A stretch of DNA of 64,000 nt, from assembly GCA_027475525.1 (NCBI GenBank), contig JAMWFC010000052.1, positions 434,001 to 498,000 of the forward strand, given 5' to 3'. Positions 23,866 to 33,959 of this stretch are shown here, in pieces. Numbering within the stretch: position 1 is the first letter of the stretch; every line of letters starts with the position of its first letter. This DNA is from Macrolepiota albuminosa. Its lineage: Eukaryota > Basidiomycota > Agaricomycetes > Agaricales > Agaricaceae. The notes below the pieces were generated by a model. That model saw only the letters and a list, made by a program, of their open reading frames with translations, was not told where the DNA came from and ran no database searches. The translations under genes were made by a program, and so were the position numbers.

Positions 23866-24482
23866 ATAGAAATATAATTACGGATCAATATAGCCTACCT
23901 GCCTTTTTAACCAAAAAAGTTCCTGATAGCAGGCCTACCATGATAATGATATCCAAATAATACACTAGTTCATATCATATCCCATGCGATAAAAAAATCA
24001 ACCTGAGTATTCTAAATCCTGATATCTCTAGTCAATATATGTGCCATAGAGCACATGAATACTAGCCAGCAAACTGGTCTTCAAAAGAAAGTACAATAAT
24101 ATTTATCATTGCTATGTATAGAACAAAGTGCGCCATTACTATTAATTCATAAATGGCCTTGTTCCCCTGCTTTAGATGGCAATAAAACACTGATATAAGT
24201 GAGAACAAGTAAGTAACTATATGGGCAGAACAATAAGTTATTGTTCTGCACTATAAGAAAAACAATAGCATTATAGTTGTACACCACACTAATTAACTGG
24301 AAACTGCATAGGCTATTGTCTATTGAAAAACAATAGAAAAAAACAATAGAAGCAGAAAAATCAAGGAGATTCAAAGGATCTGATGAGCCTATAAAAAGGC
24401 AAAACTTGGATTGGCTTGAACGCCAAGTTATTCAAATTCTCCTACCTCACTCATTGCAAATATACAGTTGAGCTCTGCTTCT
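23866..24482 (+). repeat. R2 dispersed repeat, copy A, with hairpin and TATA box
   Basis: This segment is repeated at 42013-42753. It contains a near-perfect palindrome at 24225-24249 (arms GCAGAACAATAA and TTATTGTTCTGC), then CTATAAAAAGG near 24390 followed by a short inverted repeat (ACTTGG ... CCAAGT). The order of hairpin, TATA and a plus-strand ORF just downstream suggests a promoter and 5' untranslated region. Confidence 0.6.
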
Positions 24483-25700
24483 TCCCCCAGCACTAACCTC
24501 ACTTTGCTTCCTTCTGTCTTTGTTACCCTCATGTCTACTACTTTAAGCAATACTGCTCCTGGCACTGCCATCCAACATGCCACACATGCATCTGCTGTAT
24601 TTGTTGCAGCCACATCAGGCTCCACAGCTCAGGTTGCATCGAGCCAGTACTATACATACTAAGGAGCTTGTTCTCTTGACAAGCTCCTGAACTCATTCCC
24701 CTCTGAGTTTCAAAGCTCCCTAAAGCCAGGACTGGTTGCCATCCAGTCCTGGGCTCACAAATTATGTGCTGTAAGGTGCACAGTTAAAGCATGAGAGGTG
24801 CTGAAAACATGTAGAGAGTTCCCTGCCCACATTTTGGTGGGCAAAGACACCGTACAGCTATCCTCACTGTATGCAGAGAGTAGCAATGGCCAAGCAGCCA
24901 GAGCCAGACTTGTCACCACTGTAGATAAGTACCATAGTGACACATTTGCTGCAGAACTCAAGGCCAAACAGGACGATGTCCTTTTCCTTAAAAACTCTCT
25001 CTCTCTCCAGACCTGCCATGAAGAACTCAAAGTTTTATGGCAGATAGCATAGAACACGCTGGCAGAGCAATCAAAAACACCCATCTTTGAAGGCTCACCT
25101 ATGGGAGATGATGCCATCATGATTATGGGTTAGGAAATTAACCTGGCAGCTAAGCAACTAGCTGATGACATTTATAAAGATTCTCTCTATTATTGGAGTA
25201 CAAGCTTGGATGATCATTGAGGCTCTAGAGAGCCAGGCTAATGCTAAATTGGATGCCAAAAAATCTCTCAAGACTGCTGCAGAAGCATCTATGCTGGAAG
25301 TTTCTTTCTCCAAAACCATTGTCAAAATAGTTAAAGAGCAGGTTGCAGCAGCCCTTGTTGGTGTTGCTGGTAGACACAAATCAGTAAGTCTGCTTATATT
25401 TCCTGATGAATCTATTGATTCTGATGAGATCCTGTTCTCAGAAGAAAGGCAAGGCTGCAACGCGATTTGCATATCTATACATGCCTCTGCCTGCAAAAGC
25501 AGCATGTGCCAAAGCCCAAAGAGCGGGAAAAGCAGTTGCAGGAAGAAAGAAGAAAACCAAGTCTTCTACTTCAAAGGCATCAAAAGAGAAAAACAGGGTT
25601 TAGTTGTCACATCAACTAAACCGCATGTAAGATATGCAGATTACTGTTTTTACTCTGACTGGATACTAACCATATCCTACTCGGAAGCAATTAGATATAT
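24468..25700 (+). pseudogene. ORF1 relic of the DIRS-like family
   Basis: Plus-strand pieces encode a Ser/Thr/Ala-rich N-terminus (24468-24662), then LDKLLNSFPSEF, LVAIQSWAHKLCAVRC, CREFPAHILVGKDTVQL and a helical segment (24798-25052), then ALESQANAKLDAKKSLKTAA (25165-25400). The IQSWAHKL and FPAHIL motifs are those I associate with the first ORF of Agaricomycete YR retroelements. Stops at 24660, about 24790, 25050 and later destroy the frame. It is divergent from the RT/YR relic on the other side of R2. Confidence 0.5.
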
Positions 25701-25957
25701 ACTGTAAGGGTGACCTCTAGAGGCTGTGGCTCAGTCACACAGCTGGCAGAGGGAGATCCAAAGTGTATTAGAGTATGTACTGACAATATCATAATAATTA
25801 CTCACTTGGCAGAGGGAGATCCAAAGAGAACAAGTCTAGGGATTCCCTATGCCAGGTTGGATGCTTTTGGGGCTTCTAAAGCATGGGAAACAACTGTACA
25901 GTACAACAAAACCTTAAAAACTCGAAAATTGACTAACCAAACAACTGTGTGAACAAG
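25701..25957. other. Short stretch between DIRS relic and inverted arm
   Basis: No gene is visible. A 19-bp phrase GGCAGAGGGAGATCCAAAG is repeated at 25745 and 25808 (63 bp apart). Confidence 0.35.
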
Positions 25958-26850
25958 CAGAGTAGGGCATCACAACGGTACATGTCAAACATTGTACGGG
26001 AGCTCGCTTTGTGCTGTACCATACGTGTCCAGTGGAGTCCGCTATACTGGAGCGGAGCAGTCCCCACAGTGCCGTAGAATACAGAGCTGTGGACGTGTCA
26101 CAATGTGCTGTATGACATGGTCTAGTGGATCAATAAAAGGCGGGCACGCAGGTCCGGCAGATGTCAGTGTGCATCAGCGGCTGCCGGCGGGCATCAGCCC
26201 ATGAGTGGAAACCTCCTCCATTGGTGGATATCATGGCATGAATAAACCCTCCTCAAGGTTTCCCACTTCTCTCCCCTCTCTATTCCTCCCCACAATAACT
26301 TGAGGCTGTGTGTCTCCCCTTCCCTCCTTTTCCCATCTCCAACGCCAGCATACATTTATGAAAGGGCCCTGCAAACCTACGCAGGCCTACGCAAGCCACC
26401 AGCGGACATCTACACAAACATACGTTGACGGACTCAAACTTACACGGGCCCACGCAGGCCTGTGCAGGGCACCAGCGGACATCCACAGAGGCCTACACAG
26501 GTCCACAGAGTCTGGTTGGACCAAGGAAAAAGGTAACTTTGTCTTGCCCACCATATGCCTGTGGGGAGGAATTGAACCCCCAGCCTTGGGAAAGCCTCCA
26601 GCAATGGAACACACATTTAACCATTGCACCACAGGTCCGTTACTAACAGTTAGATTCAAAGGTTGAATAACACAATGAACGGATGCCCACCTACGTTTCT
26701 GCAGGTTCCCATATGGATTTTTTGAGGTGGAAGGGGGGTGGCATACCTTCCAAAAGAGTTTTCATGGCTTGAAAGGGGTGTTGGCATCAGCAGCCATCAG
26801 CTGGCATCCATTGGAGTTTGTCAGCAGCCGTCATGACCCGCTGGCATCTG
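25958..26850 (+). repeat. Left inverted arm (TIR-like)
   Basis: Roughly 900 bp aligned to the reverse complement of 40240-41133 with many substitutions and few indels. It contains short phrases such as CAGCGGACATC, GCAGGCCTACGC and GGCATC repeated many times, a tRNA-like module at 26558-26635, and ends in a GGCATC-rich tract that continues to 26970. Confidence 0.75.
26558..26635 (-). repeat. tRNA-like module in left arm
   Basis: On the minus strand a 7-bp pair CCTGTGG/CCACAGG closes a 78-bp unit with an A-box-like TGGTGCAATGGTTA and a B-box-like GGGTTCAATTCC. The inner arms do not fold as a standard tRNA and no anticodon can be assigned, so it is tRNA-derived or a Pol III promoter module and not a tRNA gene. 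Confidence 0.55.
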
Positions 26851-26970
26851 TTGGCATCCGTCGTGCATCCATCAGCATCCGCCGGATATCTGCTGGTATC
26901 TGTCAGCATCCACGGGAATCCATTGGCAACCCCTGGCATCGTCCAGCATCGTCTGGCATCAGGGCGGGAG
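26780..26970 (+). repeat. Degenerate GGCATC-type minisatellite
   Basis: The hexamers GGCATC, AGCATC and close variants recur about every 8-15 bp, for example GCTGGCATCTGTTGGCATCC. Similar phrases reappear at 26140-26200, 40240-40320 and 40850-40930, so this is a subterminal repeat of the arms. Confidence 0.6.
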
Positions 26971-27289
26971 AGAAGAAAACAGGGTGCGTAGATGTCTGCC
27001 GCATGGGATGGTGTCTCAGAGAGCGTGGGGAGTAGCGGAAGAGGGATGGGGGTGGAGAGAAAGAGGGGGAAGGGGAAAGAGGAGGAGCATGGGTGTCCAC
27101 TGGTATGCCAGCGGATGTAGCAGACGTTGGACGTCAGGTCAGGAGGGAGGAGGGAAGCAGGGTGCATGTGGTGAATTGGGGTGGCGTGTGAGGTAGTGTG
27201 GGGAGTGGAGAGGATGGCACTGGGGAGAAAGAGGGAGAAGGGCGAAAGAGGGTGTATGAGTGTCTGATGGCATGCCAGTGGATGGTAGC

Positions 27290-28700
27290 TGATGTCAGTG
27301 GTGCAACCAGTTCCAGTAGTTCAGTGGAATATTCATTTATTGATATTCAATATTGTGTACAGCGGTGGGTTCTACTCTCCCTACTTCACCTTAATGGGGA
27401 CTAATGGTGTGTTTTTATATGGGTGCATTTTTGCTCTACATGTACATCGTACTGACCTGTAGTAAGCGCCTGTGGTAGTTGATCTGACCAAAACTCTAGC
27501 AATTACTGAAGCGGGATAGGATGGAGGAGTTGACACATGAGATCATTCCAGAGCTCATGACAAGTGACGATACACCAGGGCTGACTACCTTTTTTACAAA
27601 GACCAGCACAAAGGTATCCAGCCACAGTGTATTATCAACTGGTCATGAGCTCTGGAATGAACACACATTTTTACAAAGACCAGCACAAAGGTATCCAGCC
27701 ACAGTGTATTATCAACTGGTCATGAGCTCTGGAATGAACACACACGTGAACTCGTCTATCTTATGCCACTGCAGAAATCTCTGGAGTTTTCAACGGATCA
27801 AATTCATGACACTAGCGGATGTCAGCGGCCTGCTGCTATTATATAATGTAAACTAACAGGAGTCAAACTCACCTCTTATGCACAATATGAAATATCAATT
27901 TATGAATATTCCATTGTACTACAGGCGCTTACTACAAGTCAGGACGGTGTTCATGTAGTGCACAAACAGACCCATACAGAATTTGAATGGATAGAGATTT
28001 TACTGCAACTGGTGCATCTGTATTGAATTGACAATATTAGACTGATATTTATTTACACTATAGAAGTATACAGGAAAGAGGAAAACCATGGTTTGTAGTG
28101 GAATATTAGACTGATATTGATTTACACCATAGCATTATACATGAAGCATCTATGATGTAGTGGAATATTTCCCATTGGTATTCCTTGTATTTTGCATTAG
28201 GTGGGTTCGACTCCCCTTAGTGCATTGAGATCGAACTCAAATATTTTTGACTACACACAGAATAATAGACTGATGTTTATTTACATCATAGCAATGTACA
28301 GTAAGCATCGGTGGTCTAGTGGAATATTATCTATTGGTCTTTATTATGTCTTGCAGTAGACAGGTTCGATTACTGTTTAGAATTTTTGACCTGCTTAGCT
28401 AATTGTTATTTATTACACAGTATGATAAACAAAGTAAGGTCCTAATTTAAACAGGCTGACATGATATCTATTTAGACTATAGCAGTGTACATTAAGCATT
28501 GATGGTCTAGTGGAATATTATCCATTGGTGTTCATTGTGTGTTGCAGTAGGTGGGTTCGACTCCTGCTTAGTGCAATGAACATTAAGATGTTTGCTATTT
28601 TTGGCCTGCTTAGCTAATTGTTATTTACTAAACTGTAAGATAAACAAAGTAAGGTTTTGTCAAGCAATAAATCAAACCTTTTGTAATTTAAACAGGGTCA
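27290..28700 (+). repeat. Array of tRNA-Gly-like modules (left)
   Basis: At least four plus-strand copies (about 27300-27390, 28146-28227, 28305-28378, 28496-28578) and one minus-strand copy (about 27885-27945) share GGTCTAGTGGAATATT (A-box position) and GGTGGGTTCGACTCC (B-box position). The best copy pairs GCATTG with CAATG at its ends, as in a tRNA-Gly acceptor stem, but anticodon arms are lost. Units are followed by TAATTGTTATTTACTA and GATAAACAAAGTAAGGT spacers shared with the right array. Confidence 0.6.
27591..27744. repeat. 77-bp tandem duplication 5
   Basis: 27591-27667 and 27668-27744 are identical; inside the left tRNA-like array region. Confidence 0.98.
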
Positions 28701-29380
28701 CATGATATTTATTTTCAGAACTTGCTTCGTGTAAAGTTCTCGTCTGTTTCTTTAATCCTCCATCTGCCATGTCTAACAAAGAACTCCACCAACGGGTCAT
28801 TGACATGGATGTTCAAGTATTATACCTTGCTCTCAGAGGAGACCTGTGACAACTTAAAGCACAGCAGAAGGACCTGGTAAAATACAAGCACTCCTGCCTA
28901 ATAGACATGCACTAATAGTCATCCTGTAGATTGACATGTGGTTCAAGGTTAGGGATGACAAGGATGACAAGAAACTTCTCCTTAATGCCAGGAGAAGTTT
29001 CATCAACGAAGTTATCCTGCTACTCCAGAGCAAGCTTTCTGATGAGGATATGATCAGGCGGTTAAAGGACGCTGCAAAGAAATGGACCCAGAGGAGCGGA
29101 AGGGAGGAAGAACCAAGTGGGGGCAAAGAACAACCTGATCCATTGACCGAGGCCGGTCCGTTGACGGCACTGGCACAAGAAGACCAGATAGGTCATAGGC
29201 CGGCAGCAGGAGATTTGTCTGGTCCATCACCAATTCTGAAGAAGAGAAAATGATCAAGTCCTCCAGCGGCAGGAGATTTGTCTGGTCCGTTGCCAAATCC
29301 CAAGAAGCCAAAACGGGTTACCTATATTGGTCAACGTTCTCCTGGTACCTATCGTCAACAGAAGGAGCAGGAGGATGAGG

Positions 29381-29534
29381 ATGAGGACAAGGATGAAGAG
29401 GAAGAGGAAGAGGAAGAACAAGAGGGCAGGATACCGAAGAGGGAAATTACTGGAGGGATGAGGACAAGGATGAAGAGGAAGAGGAAGAGGAAGAACAAGA
29501 GGGCAGGATACCGAAGAGGGAAATTACTGGAGGG
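29381..29534. repeat. 77-bp tandem duplication 6 (cargo relic 1)
   Basis: 29381-29457 and 29458-29534 are identical; the match extends a few bases further because the DNA is GA-rich. Confidence 0.97.
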
Positions 29535-30221
29535 ATGCTGTTGGGCAGGTATCTGAGGACAGCACCTCGTCCCCCTTGCCAATATTGCGCAAGTAAGTGG
29601 CTACAGTGTGTCAGGACAAAGGGCAGCACCGCATGCGATCCCTGCCGGCTCATTCGCAAACAAACATGCAGCCTGACGATTGTCAAGAAAACCGTCAAGC
29701 CCAGCAACAAGGGAAAGGGGAAAAAACCACTGAGAAAGAAGTCAGTGATGATTATTGAGAGTGATGATGGTATGAAACTCTTTTCCTGCTCAAATAGCTA
29801 ACCAGTAGTTAGCAGATGAACTAGCCAGTCCAATCGTGGGACCATCAAAAACATCCATCCATCCATCCCAACCATTGACCTCCAACTGCCCAGCGAATCC
29901 TCTTCCGGTCAAGGGAAAGGACAAGGAGCGGGCAATGGAGTCTAGTCACAGTGAGGACATTGTGGCTAGTGTAATGGCAGGGGTGGAGAGCCGTTTGGAC
30001 AGGATGGAGAATGGGTTCCAGAAAGCATTGTGGAATGTTGGGGAGCAGGTGTGGGATGGGTTTGTCATGGCTGAGGCGAGCTGGTTACCGTGTATTGAGG
30101 ACTTCTTCCGTCGCTACCAGACTCAGGTTGACATGCTTGGTGGCTGCATGGAAACACTGCAAACCAATGTTTCTCGTGTGGGTAAGACGCTTGCATCCCA
30201 CAACGAACAGATCCATCAGAC

Positions 30222-30375
30222 GGAGGAGCAGATCTGCCATATTCAGGGTATGGTTGACACTTTGCAGAGTCGACTTCACATCTCCACCCATCCCTCCAGG
30301 AGGAGCAGATCTGCCATATTCAGGGTATGGTTGACACTTTGCAGAGTCGACTTCACATCTCCACCCATCCCTCCA
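30222..30375. repeat. 77-bp tandem duplication 7 (cargo relic 1)
   Basis: 30222-30298 and 30299-30375 are identical and break the coiled-coil frame. Confidence 0.98.
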
Positions 30376-30843
30376 GTCCATCAGCTCAGGATAATGTGGC
30401 AGTGCATCCAACAGGGCACAGTGGACTTGGACCCATTATTGAAGAGGAAGAAACCACTTCTGACCCCATCGCTGACCAATCCCCTGCCACTGCTGACATA
30501 TCCATTCCCACTGGTGACACCTCTGTCCTCATCACTGACCAATCCCATCACGCTGCTGACTTATCCGCTCTCACCATCACTCCATCCTCGCTTCAACAAA
30601 CATCCTCAGATACGTCTCCCGCACAAACATCTCTGTCACCCCCTCAACCATCTTCCGTCCCTCCGCCAGTCCCTGCTGAGGACCCTCTCCCTGGCTCAAG
30701 AGGACAGGCTCGTAGCAACTCCCAAAGTAGTCGGCCGCCAATGCAATGGATCCGATTATCCAGTCGGCTTACTGAGAGACAGAAGGCAACAGAAAACAAG
30801 TGAAGATGGACGGTTTAAGATGGACGGTTTGTTATTGTACAAT

Positions 30844-30997
30844 ATTTTTTTTCATTATGATAGACATTGCTACATTTTTGTAACACTATAGTTTACAAAA
30901 ATGTAATGTAACATTTCCCCATTTTTTTTCATTATGATAGACATTGCTACATTTTTGTAACACTATAGTTTACAAAAATGTAATGTAACATTTCCCC
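30844..30997. repeat. 77-bp tandem duplication 8
   Basis: 30844-30920 and 30921-30997 are identical; between cargo relics 1 and 2. Confidence 0.98.
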
Positions 30998-31007
30998 CTT
31001 CCTCACA

Positions 31008-33177
31008 TCAATGACGGCAGACTGGTCGAATGACCTTAGTGCGGCTGCTACTCCTTTTTGCTGGTGTAGACATATCAATGTATCGAGCTGCATCTTCCTG
31101 TAGCATTTGTGCTTGAGACTTGTGGGGTCGCTTGGAATTTGTTGACAATTGGTTAGGCAATGCCTTGCACTTCTTTTGGTTTTGTAATGCCGGCCTTCCC
31201 TCACCTTCAAATTGGTCATTGTCCTCATCTTGAAGAATGTCGAGCACCCTTCTTGACACTCTATATCTAGAGGAACCATCACTAGGGCCATTAATTGGAG
31301 GGTCTGGATGGCTCCATCCTCTTTGTTGTAAGAGGTGGATGGTAGTGGCATCTACCACTGCTGTATCATCACCACATCCGTCATGAACGGATTCGTCGAG
31401 AGCGGACTCGTCGTGAGCGGAAGCTGATACATTTGGTCGGGATTCGTTGTGAACCGTGGATCTGTTGTGGCGCTGAGGCTGGGGAGTGTGTGGTGAGCGC
31501 AAGACAGGAGGTTCCTCCTGTAAGTCAGGCAGTGGTGTGTGTGGTACACTAGGTAACAGGGGAAGTGTAGGCCCCAGTTGCCACTCCAAGTTGGCTGCAG
31601 ATCCAGTAACTAAAGCAGATCCGCCATCAGCAGCTCCATCATTAGCAATGGTCCTACTGTTGTCATCGACTACCGCTGATAGTGTTGGCCTCTGTTTCTG
31701 ATTTTTCTCTCCATTTTTGCATGTAGCTGTATGTGCTGCTGCTGCTGCCACATTTTTTTCACGATCAGCTCGGGTGCCATACTCGGCAGCTACTGGCTGC
31801 TTGTGACAGTTGAGATAAACCGTCCAGCGGAAGGTGTCACCAGATCCATACTGTCCTTGACGGTCTCTTCAGAAGTTCAGCAGACGCAATAGCTCAGGCT
31901 GACCAAGATTATGGGGATCTTGGAATATCAGACCCTCTGGAAGATACCTTGAATGTATGAATTGCTGATCATTGGTCCTCACTGCCTTGTAAGGAGCAGA
32001 TTCATACTGGTAACCAGACGCAATTTCTGATGGAGTGATCAGATGATGAGCAAAGGTGGAGAAAACTAGAATTCACTGTAATGAGTATTTAGATAGTCCC
32101 AGACAAGCATTTCCAATTCTGCCCGAGTTTGAAATATATTTGGTCCTAGATCTGCTGGTAATATTGGAAATCCATCCCTATCCAGATCAAGGATGAGGTC
32201 ATGGCGTGTAAGGATAGGAGGAGTCAAATCATGGGGTGATTGCATGTTGGACGGCATGTCTCTACCAAGAAGAGCAGACATGTAATCCATCATCTTCTTG
32301 TTGAAGTCACTAACAAGGTCAGGAAAGGAGTCTTGAAAGGTAGGTCGGTTAGCATGGGTCAAGTATGATATATTGTCATGACTATAATTGGTGTCAAAAT
32401 TGTTTAAAGAATGATGGCACCACATACATTCTAATAGTCATGCCTTCATCTGCATACCAACCAACAACAGTCCAACTCAACATGCCCATCTCTCTAAATT
32501 GAAGCACATCTGCATCGTCCACACGCTTCAAACCATGCTTTTGGGCCTTCCTGAAGAGACAACGATTAGAAAGCAGAATCAAGCAGATGGATATACAACA
32601 AATAGAGGACAGATAGGGGATGGAAGGAGTACCAACTTGCGCTGAATTTCTGACGGATTTTCTTTTTTGCTCCATTCTGCCATTATCTTCCATAAACAAC
32701 TTTCCTCCTGCAGTGTGAGTTGATGTATAATATTTTTGACAGCCACATTATATTGTGCAAATGCATCCAATCCTGAGGTGTTGTGATCCTTACCCCTCAA
32801 CAAGTTCTAGATCTCCTTGTTTATCTCCTTTGCCATTGTCTGCTGGACAACATCTTGCAGTGAAGTTTTCAGGAGCACCTTTGGATCTTTATGCTGGTAA
32901 TAAGGGCACCAGCAATTCTTGATATACTGGACAACCTTCTATTCAAGCAAATGATGTCTAGTTCTTTGCAATGAGTTGCTGTACCTACTTTGATTCTCTC
33001 TGCCCACTCTTCCCCTGTCTTTGGCTCTGTCCCCTTAGTGGCCCAGTAGTTGAAAATATCTGTTAGGATTTTATCCTTCAAGATAGCAGTCCGAGCTTGA
33101 GGAGTAGTTGAGGAGCGGTAGAGTTCCTTGTATGGTTCAAAGATAGATCTTTCTTCCGCTGTAAATATCGGTTCCAC
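31008..33177 (-). pseudogene. Cargo relic 2: repeated Agaricomycete protein of unknown function
   Basis: Minus-strand blocks, high to low: FTAEERSIFEPYKELYRSS (33177 down), a region with DVLQFREMGMLSWTVVGWYA (about 32480), FPDLVSDFNKKMMDYM (about 32300), DLILDLDRDGFPILPADLGP (about 32180), FIHSRYLPEGLIFQDPHNLG (about 31930) and a basic, Ser/Pro-rich C-terminus (31008-31751). I recognise the block order from a widespread expanded family in mushroom genomes that often sits near transposases, but I know no activity for it. Introns and several stops (for instance near 31868) interrupt it. Confidence 0.5.
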
Positions 33178-33466
33178 TCATCTTTTCTTTGGTGAAAATA
33201 TTGGTTCAGGCGGTTGCAGGAGGGCAGACATGTTTGTAGACAATATAATTTTCTGCAACCACACAGTTCTCAACCAAAGGATCACATGATAAAATATAGA
33301 TTTTCCATTCAGTGTCCGTTGATGACAAATGGATTCTGTTTGTCTTCGACGGATAGGGTCCGCTGTCCGCTGGTATCCAGCCCGTCCAAATTGGGGCATA
33401 TTGCCGATATCAATGAGCGGTCTCATTAGATATCCTGTACAATGGCTAGGTCCTGGCCATAGATAT

Positions 33467-33620
33467 TTTGATCATGAACCTGAACTCTCTAAAGAAATGC
33501 AAGTGACCAAAAACAACAGTCATCAGACAAAGGGACCTCATCCTTTGATCATGAACCTGAACTCTCTAAAGAAATGCAAGTAACCAAAAACAACAGTCAT
33601 CAGACAAAGGGACCTCATCC
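33467..33620. repeat. 77-bp tandem duplication 9
   Basis: 33467-33543 and 33544-33620 differ at one base (CAAGTGACC against CAAGTAACC). Confidence 0.98.
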
Positions 33621-33959
33621 TGTTTGCTGAGGAAAGGACACGACTCACTCAGAACACATGAGGGTTGCCAGTCCTCATAACACAACGGCTACCACTGGGT
33701 CCCGCTCCCATTGTAACTGGTGCATCACCTGCAGCATTTGCAGATGATAATAACTTTGCACACTTGGACAATAATCTAACGGTAGATAATGTAGATGATA
33801 CAATGCCCATATCCATAAGGCATGGAAAGGTGATTTAAATGTATGCTATTATTGAGAGCGAATTATTCAAGTTTATACATAGACATAGGCAGATTATTTT
33901 AACGACTTCATCAACCATGTTCCACAGTTGCTTAATGGATTGCTTGGTCGTGAATCAAT

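Larger units (their letters stand above)
28769..30803 (+). pseudogene. Cargo relic 1: Cys-cluster and coiled-coil protein
   Basis: The plus strand begins MSNKELHQRVIDMD (28769), is open again at 28936-29253 with a charged helical region, then shows a very acidic tract, a cysteine cluster CQYCASKWLQC..CDPCRLIRKQTCSL (29570-29680), a helical segment with heptad character (TLASHNEQIHQTEEQICHIQ) and a long Ser/Thr/Pro-rich tail ending at 30803. The Cys spacing resembles small zinc clusters of Agaricomycete transposon-associated proteins; a DNA-binding role is inference. Stops near 28849 and 28915, possible introns, and three 77-bp duplications (29381, 30222, 30844) disturb the frame. Confidence 0.5.

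Noticed and set aside
28100..28700. CRISPR-like array
   Set aside because: The repeats are long, degenerate, tRNA-like and in both orientations; the DNA is clearly eukaryotic.
29355..29710. Poly-Ser/Leu frames on the minus strand
   Set aside because: They are the antisense of a GA-rich acidic tract in cargo relic 1 and are doubled by the 77-bp duplication.
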